Positions 16,132 through 25,200 of a stretch of DNA of 40,708 nucleotides are shown piece after piece (the stretch's first letter is position 1; every line of letters begins with the position of its first letter). This DNA is from Haloferax elongans ATCC BAA-1513 (GTDB lineage Archaea; Halobacteriota; Halobacteria; Halobacteriales; Haloferacaceae): assembly GCF_000336755.1 (NCBI RefSeq), contig NZ_AOLK01000002.1, positions 62,305-103,012 of the forward strand, read 5' to 3'. The notes under the pieces were generated by a model, which was not told where the DNA came from, did no database searches, and saw only the letters and a list, made by a program, of their open reading frames with translations. Position numbers and translations under genes: made by a program.

Positions 16132-16986
16132 ATGGACCCCAATATGACTCGTCGACGAGCCCTTATTGCTGGTGCTGCCATCACAGTCAGTGGACTTGTA
16201 TTCGGAGGGGTTGTGACCAGCCAGCTAGCTGATGAAAAAAGTGAGGAACACACGACAGATACGTTCAATGAAACCTACAACGCTACTGAAATCAGCGTGA
16301 ATACTGACGTTGGTTCCGTCTCAGTAACTGGTGCTGACCGCGAAGCTGTCGAACTCGAAATCGAACAGTCCGGTTCAGTGAGTTCTCTGGATCGAACGAC
16401 GTTAACAGTTGATAAGAGTGACAGTACCCTCAACGTGACAGTCAACTACGAGCAAACGATCATGGAGCGGTTCGGGCTGACAGACGACTCAAGGCCAAAC
16501 TCCGAAATCGCACTTACAATCCCACACGAACTCGAGCGAGCGGTACTCGAAACCGAAAACGGGGCTATAGATGTAAGGGATATCGAAGCGACCGTAACCG
16601 CGAGTAGTACTAATGGAGAGGTCGGCGTCGATAACGTCTCGAAAATTGCAGGACTTAAGTCTACAAACGGTAATATCGACGCCGTTTCCAAGGCCCTCGC
16701 TGATGAGGCATTAATCGAAACAACGAATGGTGACGTTACTCTCGAGACGGATGCGCTCAATGGCGACGTGACATTCGAGTCGACGAACGGTGAGATCGAC
16801 TACATGCTCGGCGACATCGTCGATGCGACCGTTACCGTTTCAACGACTAACGGCGAAATCAAGTTCAATAGCGACCGAGCGAGTGTCGAGACACAAACCG
16901 ACGAGGAACTCGAAGCGGTCGTGGGTGAGGGGACCAACGATTTGCATTTCGAGACGGTCAACGGAGATATTACAATCGTCGATTGA
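16132..16986 (+). CDS. DUF4097-type beta-repeat surface protein with Tat-like signal
   Basis: 284 aa. The N-terminus TRRRALIAGAAITVSG is an arginine-pair signal sequence with a hydrophobic core, consistent with Tat export or membrane anchoring in haloarchaea. The rest is a right-handed beta-solenoid type sequence with the motif TNG(D/E)(V/I) recurring at roughly 20-residue steps (STNGEVGV, STNGNIDA, TTNGDVTL, STNGEIDY, TTNGEIKF, TVNGDITI), typical of DUF4097 adhesin-like proteins. GAGGT lies about a dozen bases ahead of the ATG, and an AT-rich promoter-like stretch precedes it at about 16050-16085. Role probably at the cell surface. No visible link to the injection system. Confidence 0.8.
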   Translation: MDPNMTRRRALIAGAAITVSGLVFGGVVTSQLADEKSEEHTTDTFNETYNATEISVNTDVGSVSVTGADREAVELEIEQSGSVSSLDRTTLTVDKSDSTLNVTVNYEQTIMERFGLTDDSRPNSEIALTIPHELERAVLETENGAIDVRDIEATVTASSTNGEVGVDNVSKIAGLKSTNGNIDAVSKALADEALIETTNGDVTLETDALNGDVTFESTNGEIDYMLGDIVDATVTVSTTNGEIKFNSDRASVETQTDEELEAVVGEGTNDLHFETVNGDITIVD

Positions 16987-17312
16987 AGTCCGCTACGGGA
17001 GCAGTTGGTTCGACCAATCGTCTCCGGCCAGGTCATTTCAACCATCGGAAACGTGATTCGAGTCGGATCTACCCAGAACAGAACGGGATTCCCGTCCGGT
17101 TGTCTCCGGGTGTCCGATTTGCATTCGCTCCGATCGGCGTGGAGTGTTCAATCATCGCCTCTCTTCTGTATCTAACGCTTTGATTCCCTGCTGATGTTAG
17201 GATGAAACAGCCGACAACGGGGGTCGTTCAAAGTACTGCCAGGCTATAGTATCAGGTCCCTCGGGTAACGAATCCTTTTTCAATACTCATACAAATTAAA
17301 ATACATATTGTG
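16987..17312. other. Intergenic region with promoter-like end
   Basis: 326 bases. I see no supportable gene. The last 30 bases are AT-rich (acaaattaaaatacatatt), a plausible TATA element for the following small membrane protein, which would then have a very short leader. Confidence 0.4.
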
Positions 17313-17756
17313 ATGCGGAGATTACGCCAAGTATTCTCTCCAGGAAGGATTGATCTAACTGAGACACGGACCTTCATTATGGCGTTGGTGCAAGTAGGGC
17401 TGGCTATCATTCAATTTTCGCTCATATTTTGGGTGGTAGCTGCCCTTCGGCTTGTAGAGCTTGATCCATCTCCGCCTTCGACAGCAATCTCAGCACTACT
17501 TTTGGGCTGTATTCCAGCACTTGCACTTGGCGCGGGTACCCCTTATCTTATTCAAAATCACAAATTTTTCAATAAAATTAATGCTCCTATGAAAAATAGA
17601 TATCTCGGTGTTGTAATAACATTTGGAACATATTTCATACTGTTTTTTTACCACCCTGTGTCAAGTGTCGTATTTGCGGTTGTATATGTGATTAGTCGGA
17701 TTATTACAGTCACAGGAATCTATAGCCGACCTCGGCTAGAGATGGTGCTGAGCTAA
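17313..17756 (+). CDS. Small integral membrane protein, hypothetical
   Basis: 147 aa from ATG 17313 (a GTG sits directly before it). Four hydrophobic helices are visible: FIMALVQVGLAIIQFSLIFW, TAISALLLGCIPALALGAG, YLGVVITFGTYFILFFY and SSVVFAVVYVISRIITVTG, with a basic N-terminus. The codon use is AT-richer than in the system genes. No family recognised. It is followed by the recombinase on the same strand. Confidence 0.6.
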   Translation: MRRLRQVFSPGRIDLTETRTFIMALVQVGLAIIQFSLIFWVVAALRLVELDPSPPSTAISALLLGCIPALALGAGTPYLIQNHKFFNKINAPMKNRYLGVVITFGTYFILFFYHPVSSVVFAVVYVISRIITVTGIYSRPRLEMVLS

Positions 17757-17899
17757 CTTCTGACGATAAGACAACCGAATCAGGAGAATTAATTAGACTC
17801 TGATACGTGCGGTCACTAACCAACAAATGCGACGCACACGAACGCCCACCGCCGAAGCAAGCAAGCTTCTCCAGCCAAAAATCTACGGCTACAGTACAG

Positions 17900-19123
17900 A
17901 TGAGTGAGTACCGCTGGTCGCAGAAGTCGCTCGACGAACTGCGAGAGTTCCATTGGGACACTATCAATCCTCAAATGATGCGCGACGGCCTCGACCCGGA
18001 CGAGCCACCGAGCTATCAGTGGCTCGCAGACAAGGGCTGGTCGGGGCTCGCGTACACGCTTCGAGAGCACCACGACCTCACTGTCAAAGAGTTCTTCACC
18101 GATGTTGTCGGCCTCGAAGACGGCCGAGACAGTGACACCTACGAGTGGGGAATCGACGACTGCGACACCATCGAAGCGTTCGACGCCTATCTCTCGATGC
18201 TCGACCGTCGTCGCGGCCTCGCTGACTCCACACTCCCGACGAGACAAACCCATCTCGCGCGGTTCGCTCGCGTCTATCGTGACCTGCACGGCCGCGCCGA
18301 CCTCCTCGACCGCCTCGACGACCGCGACAGCGAACCCGAGGAAATCGACCGCTGCCTGCGCGTCCTCGACGAGTTCGACCGAGAACTCTCGACCGACGGA
18401 ACGAAGCTCAAATACCTGCAGACGGTTCGAAGTTTCTACGAATACCTCGTCGACTTCCGCCGGGCAGTCTACAACCCAGTTGCGAACGCCGCGAAGCAGT
18501 TCCGCTGGGAGCAAGGGACGCCAGACAACCGAACGATGACGGCCGACCAGATTCGAGCGATGTACGAGGCAGCGTCGTCTCTCGAAGACGAACTCCTCGT
18601 CTTGGGGCTCGCATCCTGGGGGTTGCGCCCGGGAGAACTGGCCTCCATGCACGCCTCACAACTCGTTCTCGACGTCGAGGAAGATACTGAACCCTACATC
18701 GCGTTCGACGAGCGAAAGAATGGCCCCGGTACGGTCGCGCTCTTGTACGGCGTCGACGAACTCTATCACCGTATCGACCACCTCGACGAACGCCCGTCGT
18801 GGAACGGGTACATCTTCCCGTCGTCGCAATCGACCAGTGGGCACCTGACGACCGACACCATCAACAACCGATTCAAGCGCCTCGCACGGGCGTGCGACGT
18901 TCGAGTCGATGGCTCGGTTCCGACGGCAAAGCTGTGTCGTCGCTTCTGGTATACGACTTACCAGTCAGCAGTCGGTGAGTTGCTCACGCAACTCGAGGGC
19001 GTCGCCGAGGACCAGGGAAGTTCGTCGGCAACAGTTGTAATGTCGAACTACCTTTCTGAAGAAAAACGCCGGCAGTTCCGTCGTGAAGCCATGCGAGAGT
19101 CACTCGCGGAGATATTCGAATAG
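17900..19123 (+). CDS. Tyrosine recombinase / phage-type integrase
   Basis: 407 aa from ATG 17900; the open frame extends further upstream but the extra sequence is not domain-like. Residues about 80-210 form a helical core-binding domain (IEAFDAYLSMLDRRR, LKYLQTVRSFYEYLVDF). The catalytic domain shows the box I Arg in ASWGLRPGEL, a Lys in DERKNGPG, a KLCRRFW segment in the place of the usual HxxR (the His looks replaced by Lys), and the nucleophile Tyr in VVMSNYLSEEKRR. This is a typical haloarchaeal integrase layout. No tRNA or clear attachment repeat was seen nearby. It marks the island between the ATPase and the baseplate operon as potentially integrative. Confidence 0.82.
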   Translation: MSEYRWSQKSLDELREFHWDTINPQMMRDGLDPDEPPSYQWLADKGWSGLAYTLREHHDLTVKEFFTDVVGLEDGRDSDTYEWGIDDCDTIEAFDAYLSMLDRRRGLADSTLPTRQTHLARFARVYRDLHGRADLLDRLDDRDSEPEEIDRCLRVLDEFDRELSTDGTKLKYLQTVRSFYEYLVDFRRAVYNPVANAAKQFRWEQGTPDNRTMTADQIRAMYEAASSLEDELLVLGLASWGLRPGELASMHASQLVLDVEEDTEPYIAFDERKNGPGTVALLYGVDELYHRIDHLDERPSWNGYIFPSSQSTSGHLTTDTINNRFKRLARACDVRVDGSVPTAKLCRRFWYTTYQSAVGELLTQLEGVAEDQGSSSATVVMSNYLSEEKRRQFRREAMRESLAEIFE

Positions 19124-19897
19124 GGAAAGCGCCTGTATGGTGGATTCTAAGTCCCGGAGGATAACCAAATCCATTACAAAAATACACATGTAATTGTGAA
19201 CAATGGAGGAGAAGAAAAGTACGAGTAGAAAACATTTTTGGCCAATATGTATCTCCGTCACCGAGACTAGGGGCCCTCGACGATGTCGTAAACGATAGGC
19301 AGTCACATATGACAGGCGTACCCCACTGATGCTCCACAACAGAACCTCGACTCTGCCCGAATAAACTCTACCACTCGTATAAACTCTATTTTGCTATATT
19401 CAATCTATTTGCATCTGTAATCACACAGTCTCAGAAGCCAAACTGTTCGAGAGTCGCGGTGAGGCCCAGTGAGAAGTACTTGTCGTCGCTCGGTTGCTGG
19501 ACAGTGACTACGAAAACTCCTGTTGCTCATGATTTGGTTGTGAACACGGGGAAGAAGCTGAACTACGAACTCGACCACCCCCGTGTTACAGGAGCTCATC
19601 CGGTAATCGGTACGGTTTGCGTCCCGACACTGTCGGAACGCACTCACAACTTGCCCCCGGAGGAACATAATTCTACCCATCTACACTCTACATTAGACAA
19701 GTCAAAATAATAGATTCGATAATAACGATTAAATAATTTGGAGCGGAAAGGTATTCTGAAACAACACAGAAGTCCATGTCCCAAGGTAGGGTTCGCCCGC
19801 GCACGTTTAACAAAAACAAAACGCAAAGCAGGTGTTCGAGCGCCGGGACGAGGTGAGAATCACCCGCTATCGATTCACTACAGAGACCACGCCACAG
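19124..19897. other. Non-coding gap with inverted repeat
   Basis: 774 bases without a gene I can support. It holds a perfect 9-bp stem aacacgggg/ccccgtgtt (19543-19551 with 19579-19587), extended less perfectly by ctcctgt/acaggag around it, which may be an attachment, regulatory or structured-RNA site. AT-rich sequence at about 19700-19740 may be the promoter of the DtxR-type regulator. Confidence 0.4.
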
Positions 19898-20641
19898 ATG
19901 TCACGTTACAATACGTCCGAACCGACTGTTCGACAACTCACGACTGCGATGGAGGACGCGATAACAGGAATCTACCGCCTCCAAGAGACGACAGACGACC
20001 GCGTCTCAACTTCTGCACTCGCCTCAGCACTCGATGTAAAGCCGGCGACGATTTCGAGCATGTTCACTCGACTGAACGAACAAGAGCTAATCGAACGGGA
20101 AAAGCACCGGCCGGTCATCCTCACAGACGCTGGCGAGCGGCTCGCACTTCGAATCCTCAGACACCACCGATTGCTGGAGACCTTCCTTGTCGAGTGTCTC
20201 GGCTATGGGTGGGAAGAAGTCCACGACGAATGTGACCGTCTCGAGCACCACATCAGCCCACGGTTTGCCGACGCCCTCGAATCGTTTCTCGCGTCGCCCG
20301 AGGTGGACCCACACGGCGACCCGATACCAAACGAGAACCTCGAAATAGAAACCGAACACGAACGCGTCCGACTGGAGACCGTCGATACCAACGTTCCTGT
20401 AGCTGTTCGTCGAATTCTGACTGACGACCGAGACGTCCTCGACTTCCTCACGGACGCCGGCCTCGAACCAGGAAACCCAGTGCTCGTTGACGAGCGGTTC
20501 CCGATAGAGTTGCTGGCTGTCCGCACGCCCACTGGACGCCAGCAGCTTCCACTTTCTGTGGCGCATATTGTCGAAGTCGCTCCAGTCAACGAAGGCTCCG
20601 AGGTTCTGGCACCGCTTTTGGGCGATAGTCAGCACCCATGA
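19898..20641 (+). CDS. DtxR/MntR-family metal-dependent repressor
   Basis: 247 aa from ATG 19898, giving the usual family start; upstream in-frame codons are less likely. Residues about 15-75 are the winged helix (VSTSALASALDVKPATISSMFTRLNEQELI). Residues 85-150 are the dimerisation/metal domain with RHHRLLETFLVE and VHDECDRLEHH. At the position of DtxR Cys102 there is Asp113, followed by Glu116 and His117, a carboxylate set as in Mn-sensing MntR relatives. A FeoA/SH3-like domain closes the protein (LTDAGLEPGNPVLV through ELLAVRTPTGRQQLPLS). It would sense Mn or Fe in the cytoplasm and repress uptake genes. No metal transporter is nearby, so its target is unknown; it is the regulator nearest the injection operon. 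Confidence 0.85.
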   Translation: MSRYNTSEPTVRQLTTAMEDAITGIYRLQETTDDRVSTSALASALDVKPATISSMFTRLNEQELIEREKHRPVILTDAGERLALRILRHHRLLETFLVECLGYGWEEVHDECDRLEHHISPRFADALESFLASPEVDPHGDPIPNENLEIETEHERVRLETVDTNVPVAVRRILTDDRDVLDFLTDAGLEPGNPVLVDERFPIELLAVRTPTGRQQLPLSVAHIVEVAPVNEGSEVLAPLLGDSQHP

Positions 20642-20859
20642 GAAGCCCTGATGCTGGGGATTCGAGAATTATTGTCTATCTACAATCAGGACCATCATCT
20701 TTATAACCTGAGACTTGTTTTTATGTATTTAGTAAATGTGTGAATCGAAGGATGCCGGTATTGGTCTCCCCTTCCGACCGAACGTGAGCGGTGCGCCTGG
20801 AACGGGACGCAATGGTCGCTTCGTCGAACCAGCAGACAACCTAATTCACCCGTGAGAGC

Positions 20860-22029
20860 ATGATTCGGCTGTTCCCCAAAATCCGAATGAAGATTAAGCG
20901 CGTCCACAAGCGACTCGGTCCAATCTTCCCGATTCTCGTCACGGCTCTAGTGACTGGACTCCTGACGTGGGGAATAGGTCGTCTTTTCGACCTCTTCCAC
21001 CTCGCGCCGTCGGTTGCAATCAACGGGGTATTCAGTGGCAAGACGCTCTGGGTCATCGACCGACCAGAAGTCACGTTCATCACCGCGTTTATCTTTGGAG
21101 CGCTTCTCGGGACGTGGTACTTCGCGTATCGCCCGAATCGAGAGACAGTCTACGAGTACTGGGAGCAGATTCCCATGTGGGGGCAAGCGACGACGCTTGG
21201 GCTCGGAGGTGCCATTTTGGTGGTCCTTTGCTTGCTCGCATTCCGACACTATTGGACCATCTCCGACCTGACTGTCTTGGCTGCGTTCCTCGTCTCGTGG
21301 CCGTTAGCAACCGGTGCAGTCATCCTCGCAAACCGTCGCATCGACGACTGCCCCCGCTCGACGTCCATCAAAATCGGGTACATGCACGCGAGAGGATTAG
21401 AGAGTCGAACGATGGCCATCGTCGTAGGGGCGCTGTTCGCGGTGGCAAGCGGATTCGTGACCTGGGCACTCTCGACCCGGTTCACGGACTCGGATTCGGC
21501 ACTCCCCGCCGTACTCGTCGCAGTTCTCCTGTGGATGCTCGTCACCGTGTTCGTCTACAATCGCTACGACGCGCAGACGAGCGAGCTATCCGGGCTGGCG
21601 ATTACCTCCGTCAACCGTCCTGACACGCGAACGGCGTGGGAACTGACGATTAGGAACGAGTCGAACGAGACTATCGACCTCTCGCTCGCAAAAATTCGCG
21701 ATACGAAGTTCGACCTCTATCAGTTCGGCGTCGATACGGACCTTGGTCCTGGTGCACTCTGTACGTTCAATGCACCCGAAGAGTTCCAATTGGCACCAAA
21801 CGACGACTCGTGGGAGCTCCCCCTCGGGTACACTCTCAAACAAGGGTCGGAGACGCCGGTCATCCTGACCCGAACTGGACAGATATATGCACTGCAACGA
21901 GACAAATTCGACGGGACTGACATTGATTCGATACTCTCTGAGGGAGCCGACGAAGACGTAACAGGAACTGGCCAGCCCACCAGTTCTGCAGGTCAGTCAC
22001 CCGGGACTAATCCCTCTACTCAGGACTGA
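20860..22029 (+). CDS. Six-helix membrane protein with soluble C-terminal domain
   Basis: 389 aa. Predicted helices at about residues 21-46, 70-90, 109-130, 134-157, 184-205 and 214-233, after a basic N-terminal segment (KIRMKIKRVHKR). The C-terminal 150 residues are soluble: a beta-rich part (AWELTIRNESNETIDLSLAKI, GALCTFNAPEEFQL, GSETPVILTRTGQIYAL) and a Ser/Gly/Pro tail. Family not recognised. It is the last gene before the giant protein and on the same strand, with a 193-base gap, so it may be a membrane partner of the particle or simply a neighbour. A TATA-like tttataac lies at about 20699-20706, a long leader away from the ATG. Confidence 0.65.
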   Translation: MIRLFPKIRMKIKRVHKRLGPIFPILVTALVTGLLTWGIGRLFDLFHLAPSVAINGVFSGKTLWVIDRPEVTFITAFIFGALLGTWYFAYRPNRETVYEYWEQIPMWGQATTLGLGGAILVVLCLLAFRHYWTISDLTVLAAFLVSWPLATGAVILANRRIDDCPRSTSIKIGYMHARGLESRTMAIVVGALFAVASGFVTWALSTRFTDSDSALPAVLVAVLLWMLVTVFVYNRYDAQTSELSGLAITSVNRPDTRTAWELTIRNESNETIDLSLAKIRDTKFDLYQFGVDTDLGPGALCTFNAPEEFQLAPNDDSWELPLGYTLKQGSETPVILTRTGQIYALQRDKFDGTDIDSILSEGADEDVTGTGQPTSSAGQSPGTNPSTQD

Positions 22030-22222
22030 CTCTTCACAGGTCAGTTCACTGTTTGCCGCACGCGCTTCGACCAGCGGACGAGACACGCGCAAAGACTGCC
22101 GCGATGTCTTCCGGTTCCAACCGACAGATACGTAAGATGTCAACTCATGATGATTAGTAAGAATACCGCGTGCCACCGGACGCGGACCTTCGACACGCCG
22201 AGACAGTAACAAGAACGCACCC

Positions 22223-25200
22223 ATGACTCGAGAACACTCACATCTCACGCTCGAATCATCCTGTCGTAACGTCGGTACGCTAACCGACTCCGACACGATT
22301 AGCTCGGGAGAAAGTGGTACGCCGCGCGCGACAGTTGGCGGGCTCCAACAGCGAATCAGCCCGATTTCGACGCTCGATGCGGACCGTCTCGGTGGGGCGT
22401 TCGCACAACGAATTATCCACAAACGAGGTGCGGCAAACCTCATCTTTCGGACGTTCCAGAACGCCGTCCAACAGCAAGCGGGGGAGCAAACCGACAGCTC
22501 GGACGACTACTCGGTTTCGTATCCGTCTCTCGAAGACACACACCCACAATACGGCGGAGAAGCACCCGAACTAGACATTCCAGACAGCCGAACATCACGT
22601 GCTAACACGGTCCTCAGAACGAACCGCACGAGCACTCCCGAGCCAACTTCCAGTGAGCAATCAGGGCAACCTGGGCAACCAGAACAAGCAGGCGTCTCAC
22701 AACTGCAGATGCAGGCAGAGGAACAAACACGCTCACGAGGACATACAAACGACTCTGCACAGGCGCGGACACCTGCGCAGACGCAAACACGGACACAGGA
22801 CTCAGCACAGACACGAGCACAGACAGCCACGCAGACTTCTGACCTACTTGCAGAGAGCGAGAGTCCAAACCACACGTCTCGAAGCACTCTTGGGAGGGTC
22901 AGCGAAGCGACGACGGGAGTCGATACGACGGGTAACTCAGAAAGTAAGTCCCGAGAGATTCCTCCAGTTACCGCGTCTTCCGGCCTTACAACCACTGCTA
23001 GCGACAGACAGGAGAACGGCCGTGAGACCGTCACTCGACGACAGACGGAGCGAACCAATCGTACCATTCGAGCGTCTCAGCAGCAACTTCGTCGCGTGAC
23101 GCGCCGAGCTTCGGGAACACGAACGGTCCTTGTCGACCGGACCGACCAACCACCCACCACTTCGGACAATCGCCGTGTCGTCGGGGGCGACGCCCGGCAG
23201 CAACCAACCACGGAAGGGCCGACTTCACTCTCTGACTCCCCGTCTGAACATGACGCAGGGCAAACTTTCTTGTCCACAGACCAGCGGAGCGATTCCGGCC
23301 AGTCACAGTGGGCTTCGGGTGGAGTCAAGGGTTCCACAGACCGGCCTCAAGAAGTCGACTCTTCAACCGCGTCGAGACTGCGTTCGCCAGACAGTCATCA
23401 GGAATCTGCCTCCCAGCCTGCGGCGTCGCGACCAACATCCGAACCGGCAGGCCCGGCGACTGACGACGTGACCCCCAGCTCAGCAACCATGCAGAGTTCG
23501 ACTGGGGAATCCCCGTCACTCCGAACACGGCACACGACATCAACAACTCAACAGCCAGAATCGCCAATACAGGCATCGACCGCAAGAGAGCGTCAGCCGA
23601 GGTCAGACTCGATATCGAGGGACTCACGGTCCAGGATGCACGAGCCCGTGGCATCGAGTGCTTCGCTCCGCGTGACAGCGTCCACGATTCCAGGACCCGA
23701 TAGTAGAGCACTAACACAGGCGACGATGCGAACATCCGAGCACTCTTCGAACAGGGAGGTTGCACATCGTCCAGCTAGTCCAAGTCGGACCTCCCCCAAT
23801 CGCGAACAGACCAATCTCTCGGGCGAGTCGGCACCGCCCACGACTAATTACAGGCGAATTCGAACAGGTCAGAATGCGGAGGCGAATTCGAACTGGTCAG
23901 GGACGACCGCGAGTGACACAGCCACAAGCAATTCAACCACAAGCAACCCAGCCGCAAGCACCTCAGCGGCAGCGAGGAACGAGGCTGCGACGGGGACAAG
24001 CAGCCCACAGAGCCCACTGAGGGCGACGGGCACCTCGCGAAGCACGACAAACCCCTCCCAACCAATCCAAGGTACGGGAGATAACACTCCGAGCCGACCA
24101 TCGCTGGAGGTCGCACCGACGACGGTACTGGACGTTTCGACTCACCAACAGCACACTACTACGAAGTCGGTCGCTTCTGACCACGAGAGAGCTGGTCAGG
24201 CAAGCAGTCGAATTCGAACGGAGACGAGTCAGGCACCGGTTCGGTACCCAGGGAGTTCGGTGCCGACTCCATCTGACTCGTCGAGGATGCCAACCGATGT
24301 GGTGTCGAATACGAACGACTCGGCGACGACGCCCATTGATGTGGTGTCGAATACGAACGACTCGGCGACGACTACAACTGGTTCGACGCAACCAACGGCG
24401 ACGAGAACCATAACGGACTCAACCCGACCCTCGTTGGAGAGAGCACCAACAACGGTTCTCGACGTTTCAGTCGCACAGCAGACGATAGATAATCCAGAAG
24501 CGGCAGTGCAGCAAGTTAGCGCTGAGTCGGTGACGGGTTCGCGGAGGCATGTGTTCGCTGCCGCAAACCCGAGGTCCACACCCGCAGTAGACTCATCTTC
24601 CGTGCCGGCTTCGGAAGCACGTTCTCAGTTCACTGAGACCACTTCTGCAAGCTCCAGTCGCACAGAAAGCAGGCTCACAGACCCGACGATACAGGACCGC
24701 AGCTCAGCATCCATTGAAACGAATCGGAATCACCCACAGACGACAGCGCTGGCTACGGGAACTCACCGTCACCCAACTGCTGATAACCCAGTCGCTAACG
24801 ATTCAGCATTTGCAGAATCGACCACTGCAGTCACTGTCACAGACCTGCATTCCCGGACGGGTAAGTCGGCAGCACCGAATCGAGAGTCCTCTACGGGTAC
24901 ACCGACACAGGGACCACGACGAACGCTGACGAGGGCACTCGATACGAACTTACAATCGGTAGATACGAACGAAAGGCCATCTCAGTCGTCGTGGTCGGTG
25001 TCCGGTTCTCCCGAGACGAATGCCACGGACCTCCCGAAGAGCCAAACCAGAAGCGCGTCTCCGGTGTCTAAGCAGCCTCCCCAGACGAACTCCAACGTTC
25101 CAGTGGGTGGCTCTAATCCCACCGTACCAACAGCCGAGTGGACGTCTACATCATCGACAGACACCTCAACAACCGCGAACACGCTGTCGACAGCCACAGA

